A DNA stretch of 64,000 bases from Chlorops oryzae (Eukaryota; Arthropoda; Insecta; Diptera; Chloropidae), in contig CM035806.1 of assembly GCA_020466095.1 (NCBI GenBank), positions 70,323,077 through 70,387,076 of the forward strand, read 5' to 3'. A program made the translations under genes and the position numbers. A model generated the notes under the pieces. That model did no database searches and was not told the DNA's origin. It saw only the letters and a list, made by a program, of their open reading frames with translations. Below are positions 9,781 to 20,502 of this stretch, piece after piece (within the stretch, counting starts at the first letter, position 1; every line of letters begins with the position of its first letter).

Positions 9781-12700
9781 CTATGATGGGAAACGGTTGA
9801 AAATGGTGAATGTCAACGGTGTTGATATATATGGCTTAGTAGATACCGGCGCAGATGTCACAATCATAAAACATCACGTGTTAAAGGAAATAAAAGGCGT
9901 TACTCTACAAAGGTGTTATTCGAATTTACGCGGACTAGGCACCAAGGTGACACGTCCAGTTGGCTGTTTCTTAGCAGAAGTAAAGGTCGATGATATGCAA
10001 ACAATTCATAAGCTCGTAGTTGTTGCCGACAGCGATATAGAATGCGATGCACTACTGGGGTATGGCTTCATCAGCAAATTTGAGATGGCTGTAACGAAGG
10101 ACGGATACAGGTTTTCTGCGCTATTGAGCGAGAAAGCCTGTGAAGACATAAAGCAGATAAGTATTTATAAAATAACAGATACATCTACTGATATAAATGT
10201 TCCTCCGCAGTATGAAAAAGTGGTGCGTGGTATGATCGAGAGCTATCGGCCGACGGAACATACTCTCGACTGTCCCGTCAAGCTGAAGATTGTGGCAGAC
10301 GGGCATATTACACCCTTTCGCCATTCGCCGAGTCGTCTTCCAGAAGTCGAGGCAATAGCGGTGAAGCAACAAATCGATGAATGGCTAAGCGCAGACATCA
10401 TTCGGCCTTCGATGTCAAATATTGCGAGTCGCGTCGTCGTCGTAAAAAAGAAAGATGGCGATCACCGCGTCTGCGTTGATTATCGAAACCTGAATACGAT
10501 GGTCTTGAAAGATTGTTTCCCAGTTCCAGTGATCGATGATATTTTGGAAAAGCTGCAAAAATCTAAATTTTTCACTGTCATGGACCTCGAAAATGGGTTT
10601 TTCCATGTGGAAGTTGAGGAGAGCAGCCGAAGGCTTACTGCATTTGTTACCAGAGAGGGATTGTTCGAGTTCAATCGTGCACCTTTAGGTTTATGCAACT
10701 CCCCAGCAATCTTTGTTCGCTATATCAACCACATATTTCGAGATCTCATCAACGAAGGCGTACTTGATATTTATATAGACGATATCATTATACATGCGGA
10801 AAGTGCCGAAAGCTGTCTGGAAAAGCTGAAAAAAGTCTTGGATACTGCGTCAACATACGGATTAAAAATAAAGTGGAAAAAATGTCATTTCCTACAAACG
10901 CGAATCCAGTTTTTGGGCCACATTATTGAAGACGGTAAAATCAGGCCATCTATGGAAAAAACGAAAGCTGTAAGCAAATTTCCAATCCCAAGCAACATCA
11001 AGGCAGTGCAGTCCTTTTTAGGATTAACAGGATTTTTTCGGAAATTTATAATGAATTACGCACACATCGCCAGACCATTAACGAATCTGCTACGAAAAAA
11101 TGCGGTTTTTCATATGGACGAGGCTAAAATCGCCGCTTTTAAAACTTTGAAATAAGCATTAACTGAAGAACCCGTGCTGAGAATATACAATAGAGATGCC
11201 AAGACTGAACTTCATACGGACGCGTCAAAGGAGGGATTCGGCGCGACATTGTTGCAGTGGAATGACGGGCAACTACATCCCGTCTTTTATTGGAGCAAAA
11301 AGTCAACAGAAGCTGAAGCTCGCCTACACAGTTATGTCCTTGAAGCAAAGGCTGTATTCCTAGCAGTAAAAAAAATTCCGTCATTATCTGTTGGGTATCC
11401 CGTTTAAACTGGTAACAGATTTCGCCGCGTTCAAGCAGACGTTGAGGAAAAAAGAAGTACCGAGGGAGGTCACACAGTGGGTGATCTATCTGCAGGACTT
11501 CAGCTTTGACGTGGAACACCGAACTGGAGATAAACTCAAGCACGTCGACTGTCTCAGCAGATATCCACAGCAGGTTATGTTAGTCTCTACAGAAATATCA
11601 GCAAGGATCAAGAACGCCCAAAAAAAGGATGCAATCATCAAAGCAGTTACCGAAATCCTTGAAACTCGTCCATATGAGGGATATAAGTTGAAAGGAGGTC
11701 TATTATACAAGGAGATCAAAGGAAATGACTTGTTGGTTGTACCCAAGTGCATGGAAAAAGAAATAATTGTAAACGCACATAATGTCGGTCATGGCGCTGT
11801 ACAAAAAACTATGCATGCGGTGGAGCAAAATTATTGGATACCGCATATTGAGAGGAAAACAGCACAGATTGTCGAAAATTGTGTAAAATGCATAATTCAC
11901 AACCGGAAGCACGGAAAAAAGGAAGGATACTTAAATTGCATAGAAAAGGGAGATAAGCCTTTAGTTACGCTGCATGTCGACCATCTGGGGCCAATGGATG
12001 CAACAACTAAGTTGTATAAATACATTTTTGCAATGGTTGATTCATTCACAAAATTCGTGTGGTTGTTTCCAGTAAAAACAACAGGCTGTGAGGAGGTCAT
12101 TAAGAAACTAGAAGGCTGAATATCGATATTTGGAAATCCCGACCGGATAGTTAGCGATCGAGGTACGGCATTCACTTCAAACAATTTTAAGGAGCTGATG
12201 GAGAGTCATTCGATTAAACATGTCCTTAATACGACTGGAGTACCGAGAGGGAATGGGCAAATTGAACGAGTGAACCGCTCTATTTTGTCAATCATAGCAA
12301 AGCTATCAGCAGAGGAGCCTTCCAAGTGGTTTAAATATGTGCCGAACGTACAAAAGGCGATAAATTCGTTTGTTCACACGTCAACTAAAAAATCCCCATT
12401 CGAGTTGATGTTCGGAGTGAAAATGAAGAATAAAGAAGATGACCAGATGATTTCATTGCTGGAGAAGGAAATGTACGAGTTATTTGACGAAGAGAGGCAA
12501 CAAATGCGTCAAGCGGCGAAGATCCAAATACAGCGAGCGCAGGAAGCATATAAAAGGCAGTACGATGCAAAACGAAAAGGCGAACATGGTTATAAAGTGG
12601 GAGACCTGGTAGCAATACAGCGTACACAATTTGTTGCGGGTAGAAAGTTAGCCAGCAGCTATCTTGGACCATATGAAATCACTAAGATAAAAGGAAATGG

Positions 12701-12830
12701 AAGGTTCGATGTAAGAAAAGCTGCAGATGTAGAAGGCCCAATTAATACGTCAACCAGCTGCGATAATATGAAACTTTGGCGATTTGTTGTCGACAACGAG
12801 GATGAGTGGTCATCTGGGACAGATGAATAA
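9780..12830 (+). pseudogene. Pol (PR-RT-RNase H-IN) of the second Gypsy element, broken
   Basis: Protease has D-T-G-A-D at 9842-9856. RT carries VDYRNLN, FTVMDLENGFFHV and YIDD at 10772-10783. RNase H has LHTDASKEGFGA near 11210. Integrase has an HHCC finger near 11780-11890, VDHLGP near 11975 and GNGQIERVNRS near 12250, and the C-terminus has a GPYEI-type module. Defects are an in-frame TAA at 11153-11155 where Glu is usual, a frame change near 11385 in an A-run, and an in-frame TGA at 12117-12119 where Trp is expected. The last frame ends at 12830, just before the 3' LTR. Confidence 0.85.
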
Positions 12831-12845
12831 ATCAGGAAGGCCGAA

Positions 12846-13281
12846 TGTAATGCGATAAAGTGTGGACGCGGCATAACGTCGGGCAGTGCAGACGGAACGT
12901 TAGGCGGGTATGAAAACAGACTTGGAATGAGCAGCGGAAAAAAGAGTACAACACTAGAAGAAAAGAAATAAAAGCCGACGCGAAAAGCTGAAATAGGAAT
13001 ACGCAGAAAAGCAGATATAAAAGGAAAATAAAAGCCGTGACAGCTGTTCATCATCGTTCGTCTAATTAAAAATCGAAGCTGTAAATTGTCGTGGAAGCCG
13101 CTGCACATTGCTGGGTGCAAACAGCTGAAAAGTTTGATAGCCGTTGCCCGTTGCTCTGACAAAATCGAAACCGCACATCGTCTTATACACTTTTGCAGAT
13201 GTCTCTAAATAAGGCCGTAATTTGTGAAAATCTTTTATACCATAAGCTAACCTTTATTTTAATAAACTAATACTCTTTACA
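12846..13281 (+). repeat. 3' LTR of the second Gypsy element
   Basis: It is the 436-bp partner of 8357-8796, lacking four bases near the GGGTGCAAAC motif. It is followed by a TATATA target flank. Confidence 0.9.
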
Positions 13282-13427
13282 TATATAATATATATATCTT
13301 AATTGATTTAATAAAACTTAAACTATATCTAAACATTTTGTAATTATTTACTTCTTTATTTCGACGATATTCCCTTTTTTGGACAAAGGTGTGGCAATCG
13401 AAAAAAAAGTGTCAACTGTTGCTTGTC

Positions 13428-13812
13428 AACAGTGTAAGTATTTCAGCTTAGGACTTTCCGTTTAAACCAAAGACGTAAACTGTTCTTTTTTCAACAGTGT
13501 AAGTATTTCAGCTAAGGACTTTCCCTTTAAACCAAAGACGTAAACTGTTCTTTTTCCAACAGTGTAAGTATTTCAGCTTAGGACTTTCCCTTTAAACCAA
13601 AGACGTAAACTGTTCTTTTTTAACAGTTAAGTATTTCAGCTTAGGACTTTCCCTTTAAACCAAAGACGTAAACTGTTCTTTTTCCAACAGTGTAAGTATT
13701 TCAGCTTAGGACTTTCCCTTTAAACCAAAGACGTAAACTGTTCTTTTTTAACAGTGTAAGTATTTCAGCCAAGTACTCTAACTATTAAACCAAACACATG
13801 AACTGTTTTTTA
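13428..13812. repeat. Tandem minisatellite, about 65-bp unit, six copies
   Basis: Copies of a unit containing GTAAGTATTTCAGC, GGACTTTCC and AAACCAAAGACGTAAACTG start at 13441, 13506, 13571, 13634, 13699 and 13763. Spacing is 63-65 bp and copies are nearly identical. Decayed copies continue to about 14000. No coding potential is seen between 13282 and 14040. Confidence 0.92.
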
Positions 13813-14042
13813 ATAAATATTTTTGCATTTCCTCCAAAAGGTATAACTTTTGAACCAAAGTCGCAAGCTGTTGTTTAATTAAAGCTGATTTATTTGATTC
13901 AAATGCTCTCACTTTAAGCCAACTACGTAAAATTTACAAAAATCCAAATACTTTTGTGCTGTTGATTCAAATCTGTTCAGTTGTTGGCGCGATTTAACCC
14001 ATAAAAGTATTTACGACAAAATGTAAAATTGTTGGCACTACA

Positions 14043-14577
14043 GTGTTTTTCGCTGTGTGTGAGTTTGATTTTATTACCCCAGTAATGCTAAAAAATTTAC
14101 CTTTGGTAGCGGTGACTTTTTTAACAGTCCTTTTTAATGCTATATTAAAGCGCGGATATTTTCCAAATGTATGGAAAAGGTCGGTTATAAAAATGGTGCG
14201 TAAGCCAGGAAAAGATCCTACTCAGGGTTCATCTTATCGACCTATTAGCCTTCTCCCTTGTCTCTCTAAATTATTTGAAAAATTACTGATATCCAAATTA
14301 ACACCATTTCTCCAAGAGCAAAGTATTATTCCCCCACATCAGTTTGGGTTTAGAAAAAAACTCAGTACTATCGAACAAGCTAATCGTATTACTAATGAAA
14401 TAAGAAATGCATTCGAAAATCGCGAATACTGCTCAGCTGTTTTCTTAGACGTCCAACAAGCTTTCGACAAAGTATGGCATGACGGACATAAACACAAAAT
14501 TAGACGCTTACTTCCTCAAAATGTTCACGATGTCTTCGAATCTTACCTTAATAATAGAAAGTTCCAAGTAAAACATA
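14043..14577 (+). pseudogene. Jockey-type reverse transcriptase, N-terminal part, 5'-truncated
   Basis: The frame encodes RT domains 0-3 of a Jockey-clade non-LTR retrotransposon: WKRSVIKMVRKPGKDP, SYRPISLLPCLSKLFEKLL, HQFGFRKKLSTIEQ and CSAVFLDVQQAFDKVWH, where the Asp of FLDVQQAF is catalytic. The endonuclease and ORF1 are absent, as in 5'-truncated insertions. The frame is interrupted at 14578 by a mariner whose TA duplication marks the site, and the RT continues after 15872. Confidence 0.82.
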
Positions 14578-15870
14578 ACAGGTTGGCTGATAAGTCCCCG
14601 GTCTGACACATAGATGGCGTCGCTAGTATTAAATGCATATTATTTTTCTATAGTGGCAACCTTCAAATGATTCGTGTCAAAATTTGACGTCTGTAAGTCA
14701 ATTAGTTTGTGAGATAGAGCGTCTTTTGTGAAGCAACTTTTGTTATTGTAAAAAAATGGAAAAAAAGGAATTTCGTGTTTTGATAAAATACTGTTTTCTG
14801 AAGGGAAAAAATACAGTGGAAGCAAAAACTTGGCTTGATAATGAGTTTCCGGACTCTGCCCCAGGAAAATCAACAATAATTGATTGGTATGCAAAATTCA
14901 AGCGTGGTGAAATGAGCACGGAGGACGCTGAACGCAGTGGACGCCCGAAAGAGGTGGTTACCGACGAAAACATCAAAAAAATTCACAAAATGATTTTGAA
15001 TGACCGTAAAATGAAGTTGATCGAGATAGCAGAGGCCTTAAAGATATCAAAGGAACGTGTTGGTCATATCATTCATCAATATTTGGATATGAAAAAGCTC
15101 TGTGCAAAATGGGTGCCGCGCGAGCTCACATTTGACCAAAAACAACAACGTGTTGATGATTCTGAGCGGTGTTTGCAGCTGTTAACTCGCAATACACCCG
15201 AGCTTTTGCGTCGATATGTCACAATGGATGAAACATGGCTCTATCACTACACTCCTGAGTCCAATCGACAGTCGGCTGAGTGGACAGCGATCGGTGAACC
15301 GTCTCCGAAGCGTGGAAAGACTCAAAAGTCCGCTGGCAAAGTAATGGCCTCTGTTTTTTGGGATGGGCATGGAATAATTTTTATCGATTATCTTGAGAAG
15401 GGAAAAACCATCAACAGTGACTATTATATGTCGTTATAGGAGCGTTTGAAGGTCTAAATCGCGGGCAAAACGGCCCCATATGAAGAAAAAAAAAAGGGTT
15501 GTTCCACCAAGACAACGCACCGTGCCACAAGTCATTGAGAACGATGGCAAAAAGTCATGAATTAGGCTTCGAATTGCTTCCCCACCCACCGTATTCTCCA
15601 GATCTGGCCCCAGCGACTTTTTCTTGTTCTCAGACCTCAAAAGGATGCTCGCAGGGAAAAAATTTGGCTGCAATGAAGAGGTGATCGCCGAAACTGAGGC
15701 CTATTTTGAGGCAAAACCGAAGGAGTATTACCAAAATGGTATCAAAAAATTGGAAGGTCGTTATAATCGTTGTATCGCTCTTGAAGGGAACTATGTTGAA
15801 TAATAAAAACAAATTTTGACAAAAAAATGTGTTTTTCTTTGTTAGACCGGGGACTTATCAGCCAACCTGT
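14578..15870 (+). mobile_element. Mariner element inserted in the Jockey RT
   Basis: Inverted ends beginning ACAGGTTGGCTGATAAGTCC (about 28 bp, nearly perfect) sit at 14578 and, inverted, end at 15870. The TA duplications are 14576-14577 and 15871-15872. The length of 1293 bp is standard for mariner. The left end continues ...CCCCGGTCTGAC and the right partner ...CCCCGGTCTAAC. Confidence 0.93.
14756..15803 (+). pseudogene. Mariner transposase, DD34D type, inactivated
   Basis: The N-terminal helix-turn-helix region (residues 1-110) leads to WVPRELT, the first catalytic Asp in VTMDETWLYHYTPES, and the second in FHQDNAPCH. The third Asp region is split, since the frame changes right after YSPDLAP, so SDFF lies in another frame. 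A TAG interrupts at 15437-15439, and an A-run at about 15483-15495 breaks the frame again. The C-terminal end reads to GNYVE at 15803 in a further frame. An intact protein would be about 345 residues. The copy cannot transpose itself but its ends look functional. Confidence 0.85.
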
Positions 15871-16651
15871 TAGTTCGTTTACAACCAAAGATTTTGAAAT
15901 AAACGCAGGAGTACCGCAAGGTAGTGTAGCCGGGCCTTTTTTTATCTCATATTTACTGCCGATATTCCTATCGACAATCAGGTCGTAATATCAACGTTTG
16001 CTGATGACACAGCTATCTTAAGTAGACATAAAAATGTAGTAATATCAGCTTCCAAGCTTCAAACTCATCTTAATAAAATTCAAAACTGGCTGGCTTTGTG
16101 GCGTATTAAAATAAGTGAGTTAAAATGCCATCATGTCACATTTACGCTCAACCGAAAAGTCTGTCCAGACCTATTTCTGAACAATATCCGAATTCCCCAA
16201 AAGGAGGAGGTAACATACCTTGGCATTCACCTAGATAAAAGATTGACTTGGCGAAAGCACATTGAGACCAAAAGAACTCAAATTAAACTTAAGGCTCATA
16301 AACTATCGCTCTCCCCTCAAACTGGAATATAAAATTCTTTTATACAATCAGGTCATAAAACCAATTTGGACCTACGGCTTACAACTCTATGATAATGCAA
16401 GTGCTTCAAATATAGATATCCTGCAAAGAGCACAATCTAAAATACCAAGGTCCATCTTAGGAGCGCCTTGGTTTATTACAAATGAAAATATTCATAGAGA
16501 GCTCAACATAGAAATCGTTAAATCAGAGTTCACCAAAATTAAAGAGAAATATTTCCAAAAATTGCAAAGTCACGTGAATCCTCTTGCAGTAAGACTCGCA
16601 AATACGACCACAGTTTCGAGATTAAAAAGAAAAGATCGACCAGCAGTGTGA
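15871..16651 (+). pseudogene. Jockey-type reverse transcriptase, C-terminal part
   Basis: This continues the RT cut at 14577. NAGVPQGSV appears near 15900, and the catalytic FADD box is at about 15997-16008, in a different frame after a break near 15940. VTYLGIHLDKRLTWRKHI near 16210 and the cysteine-poor Jockey tail (PIWTYGLQLYDNAS...RAQSKIPRSILGAPWF) follow, with another frame change around 16300. The frame stops at 16651. The copy is a pseudogene. Confidence 0.8.
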
Positions 16652-17216
16652 AAGGGCTCCAGCCGACAATTCAGCACGTGTGAATTAAAAGTGCAGTCCT
16701 TGCACAAAAACCATCGGTGCTTTTTCTATCTAATATATATCGCGTTTTCCTTTGCTCATGCGTATTCCTTACGCAAGCCATCGCCGGAGCTTATCCTAGC
16801 TAATCTGCCGCGTATTACTCGTTAAGATCGTGGCGTATTCCTTACGCATTCCATTCATCCATACTTTTTCTCACTCAAGCGTATTCCTTACGCTCACCAT
16901 CGCAGAAGCTTATCCTAGCTAATCCGCCGCGTATTACTCGTTAAGATCGTGGCGTATTCCTTACGCATTCCGCCATTTCATACGTTTTCCTCATTTAATA
17001 ACAATCGATAAATGCATAATTGGCTCAACCTCCAGCATATTTATGCCCAGCTTTTCCTAACCGAGGCCAGCGAACAAATTATATTACGTACTATAAGTGT
17101 ATGATCCAAATATGCTTAATGATACGTAATTATGTAAAATAGAATTAAGATTGTAAAACTTATTGTTAGACTCTTTTATCCAAGGAGTGATACAATAAAT
17201 AAGAATACTGTTTAAA
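16652..17216 (+). other. 3' UTR and poly(A) tail of the Jockey element, with a 120-bp duplication
   Basis: A block containing GCGTATTCCTTACGC, CGCGTATTACTCGTTAAGA and TATCCTAGCTAATC occurs at about 16760-16850 and again at 16881-16972. The region ends in AATAAATAAGAATACTG and an A-run, as expected for a non-LTR 3' end. A related 3' end lies at 50648-50704. Confidence 0.8.
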
Positions 17217-17226
17217 AAAAAAAAAC

Positions 17227-18628
17227 CAACTTTCACTTAATTTTTTTTTTGCAAAAACTAAATTAATCTCTAAATTTCGCCTTGTTGATCGATAGCTTGT
17301 TTTGTAGCAAAAAAAATTAGAATCTTTTGATCAAAATTGGTGGAAAATTGACTGAGTTATTTGGAATTTATGAAAAAAAAGCCGTGTCATGACATAAATG
17401 GTTTGTTTAAAGAATTCGGTGAATCACATGATCCAGCTGAATGGCGGTTGTTTATCGATAGCAGCAAGTTGAGCTAGGTAATAAAAAGCCATCAGTTCCA
17501 GTGGCACATGCTGTTGACATGAAGGTGACTTATGAGTCAATGGACAAATTTTTAAAAGTTTTAAATTACAAACAGCATTGCTGAAAAATTTCTGCAGACC
17601 TAAAAGTAGTAGCTATGCTAACAGGTCTACAACAACGATACACAAAGTACTGCTGCTTTCTGTGCAAGTGGGACAGTTCAAGGAGCGAACACTTTGCCCG
17701 TCAAGATTGGCCGAAAAGACTGTGTTCAAAAGTAGGACAAGACAACGTGCAATTCAAGCCACTTGTCGCTAAAGACAAAATTATACTGCCACCATTACAC
17801 ATCAAACTCGGGCTATTTAAAAATTTTGTAAAAGCTCTGCAAAGGAACGATAACATTCGGGCATTTGAGCACTTAAAAAATAGTTTTCCTAATTTATCAA
17901 ATGCCAAAAATAAAGAAAGTGTATTTGTGGGCCCACAAATTAGAAAAATCTGTAAGGACACCAAATTTAGTTCGACACTATCTGCGGATGAGTTGAACGC
18001 ATTTGAATCGATTCGTGCTGTTGCTCTGGTTGCTTAGGAAACTTAAAAAACTCGGATTATAAGGAAGTCGTAGCAAATTTGTTAAGCAACTATGAGAAAA
18101 TAGGTGAAATTTTCGAAATTTGATCTATTTTACTTTTTTAATTAAATGCATAAATTTTTTTCAAAACAGGCGCAAATAGGTCTTTAAAAATACACTTCCT
18201 ACATTCGCATTTGGATTTTTTCGCAAATAATCTTGGTGATGAAAGTCACGAACATTGTGAGCGTTTTCATCAAGAGATCAAACAAATGGAATCGCGCTAC
18301 CAAGGGTATTGGAACGAAGCGATGATTGGAGATTTTTGTTGGTTTCTTGTCCGAGAAACAAAAAATAACGCGAAGCGCAAAAAAAAATCATCAAAACATT
18401 TTTAGTTTATTTACTTAACATTCTTCCACGTGAATCAAGGAGAAGTTTGAAAATATTTCAATGAATAAAAAACGGCTTTTTTTCGTAAATTCCAAATAAC
18501 TCAGTCAATTTTCCACCAATTTTGATCGAAAGATTCTAAATTTTTTTGCTACAAAACAACCTATCGATCTGCAAGGTGAAATTTAGAGGATAATTTAGTT
18601 TTTGTAAAAAAAAAATATGTGAAAGTTG
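17227..18628. mobile_element. Element with about 160-bp inverted terminal repeats, unclassified
   Basis: 17227-17385 and 18472-18628 are inverted copies at roughly 88-90% identity, including GGTGGAAAATTGACTGAGTT and GGAATTTA(T/C)GAAAAAAA. Between them lie remnants of one protein. No clear target duplication was found. The left end touches the Jockey poly(A) tail. Outer sequence to about 19080 may belong to it as well. Superfamily unknown. Confidence 0.7.
17360..18404 (+). pseudogene. Uncharacterised transposon-associated protein (LPPLHIKLGL family)
   Basis: Pieces in three frames make one degraded protein. They include EFGESHDPAEWRLFIDSS near 17415, VPVAHAVDMKVTYESMDKF near 17497, MLTGLQQRYTKYCCFLCKWD at 17615, LPPLHIKLGLFKNFVKAL near 17800, FVGPQIRKICKD, and HEHCERFHQEIKQMESRYQG near 18250. 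I recall this protein as a frequent unnamed entry in arthropod genome annotations, but no function is known to me. C-x2-C and H-x3-H patterns suggest metal binding (inference). A TAG near 17476, a TGA near 17583 and a break between 18037 and 18211 show decay. Confidence 0.6.
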
Positions 18629-19080
18629 TATAGCAAAAAATATCGAATATTTACACAAATTATATACTTTGAATAAGAATAACTTTTTTGTTTTTTGAGC
18701 AAATTAAATAACTTTTTCACTATAGAAAAGATAATTTATATCTCTTTCATTCGGTTTCAAAAAAAAATAAAAACAAGTTAACAAGTACCGGAGATATGAC
18801 AAACAAAGTGAGCTTATCTTTTTATACAACCGAAAAAACAGTTATTTTGGAATATCTCAAAAACTGTTCTACTTTTGAACAATTTGACTCCATATTTGGA
18901 CTCAGTGGGAAATTTTACATAGAAATGATGTATAATATGTTGAGGATAAGAGAATTTTTCAAAATTTGTGGTGTAGTGTAATATTTAAAAACTAAAAAGC
19001 AATACAAAGACTTTCTTGTTTTTAAAAAATCAAACAAAACCAAAATCTCTTCTATCCGAAGCATTAACGGCGCTAAAGGT
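18629..19080. other. AT-rich sequence without a recognised gene
   Basis: The stretch contains short phrases such as GAATATCTCAAAAACTG and a 61-residue open frame without recognisable features. It may be the outer part of the preceding element or old transposon DNA. Confidence 0.5.
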
Positions 19081-19298
19081 TGAGGGGATTTGGTGTATGC
19101 AGACGAGGCAATGGCGACCGAGCGTCCAGCGGTATAACTGGTCCACTCCAGCTGGCTCTTTGGGGAAATACCAAGGGGACAACAACGTGATTTAGGCAAG
19201 TTCGGCAGCCTGGATCACATCGACATCTACACAAGGTAGCAGCCCTACCGCTGAACTGGGATGCTTCGGTCTAATCAGCCGTTGCGTCTGACATATAA

Positions 19299-20500
19299 AT
19301 GATTCGAGTATCTACAAGAATACTAGCCTCGGAAAGAAATGGAAACCTGTTGACGAACCCTCGCAATGGTAAAAGGACTAGAATCGGACAATGGAATGTG
19401 CGCACGCTTTTTAAATCTGGAAAATTCGCTCAACTCTCTGCCAATTGCGAAAGACTCAAAATTGATTTGCTTGGTGTAAGCGAAGTACGTTGGAATGGCA
19501 GCGGTGAGATCTGCAATAATAGAGGTGGCAAGTTTTTGTTCTCTGGTATGCCAGGTGATGGAGACCCACATGTGAAAGGTGTGGGCATCTACCTAAGCAA
19601 TCGTGTTAAAAACGCATTGATGTCGTGGAAGGCTATTTCTGAGCGTATTATTTCCGCGCGTCTTAGAGCGAAAAACCAAAACTTAACATTGGTACAATGT
19701 TATGCGCCTACTGAAGAGACTGAGGTTGAAGAAAAAGAGCGGTTTTATAGCACACTTGAAAATACGTTACAAAACGTATGCAGCAAGGATATCATAATCT
19801 TGATGGGCGACTTCAATGCTCAAATCGGGGCAGACAATACGGGCTTTGAACAAGTTATGGGAACCCATGCATTAGGCTCCTGTAATGGAAACGGTGAGCT
19901 CTTTTTAGAGCTGTGTCTGAACAACGATTTGAAAATTGGTGGCTCCATGTTCCCTCATAAGAGGAATCACAAGATTACTTGGCAGTCACCAAATGGTGTC
20001 ACAACAACGCAAATTGATCATATATGTGTATCTCGAAAACGGGCAAACTTGTTACATAATGTCCGCAACAAACGCAGCGCTGACATCGGCAGCGACCACT
20101 ATTTAGTGGTGGCTGAAATCTGTTTACGATTATACCCAAAAAATCGGCAACAGCAGAACCGTAGATGCAATTTTGATGTTAAAAAACTTTTGTGTGAAAA
20201 CACCAAGGGAGCGTTTGAAACCAAAATTGCTGCTTCAACCGCCAACACAGGCAATATAGATGCGATGTGGGATGGCTTGAAAAAAACCTTACATGATGCG
20301 TGCATAGAAGTATTAGGATATGCAAGACCACATAAAAAGGAATGGCTATCCACAGATTTTTGGAATCTCATTGAATTGAGAAACCAAGCTAGGACGAGAT
20401 TACTAGGGGCAACAAGTGAGATCAGAAAAACAGAAGCGAAAGCTGAATATAGTCGGTTGTCTAGACGGATAAAGCAGCAAGCAAAGCGCGACAAACGAGA
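19299..20500 (+). CDS. AP-endonuclease domain of the RTE-type element
   Basis: The frame carries the endonuclease that nicks target DNA to start target-primed reverse transcription. Motifs in order are RIGQWNVRTL (about residue 29), LLGVSEVRWNGSG (catalytic Glu, about 60), VQCYAPTEE, ILMGDFNAQIG (catalytic Asp/Asn, about 170), ITWQSPNG and TQIDHICVS, and DIGSDHYLVV (catalytic Asp-His, about 267). All key residues are present. A Lys/Arg-rich linker follows, and the frame changes near 20500 before the RT. These proteins are often annotated as craniofacial-development-protein-2-like, which is a misnomer. Confidence 0.85.
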
Positions 20501-20502
20501 AA

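Larger units (their letters stand above)
8357..13281 (+). mobile_element. Second full-length Ty3/Gypsy LTR retrotransposon
   Basis: LTRs of 440 and 436 bp (8357-8796 and 12846-13281) differ mainly by a 4-bp deletion. The flanks are TATA repeats, so the target duplication (TATA, or TATATA) is real or coincidental in that context. The interior has Gag with two zinc knuckles, then protease, RT, RNase H and integrase. No env frame is present. The clade was not assigned. In-frame stops and one frame change make it defective. Confidence 0.88.

Noticed and set aside
13428..13812. CRISPR-like array
   Set aside because: Units are contiguous 65-bp tandem copies with no variable spacers, in a eukaryotic setting.
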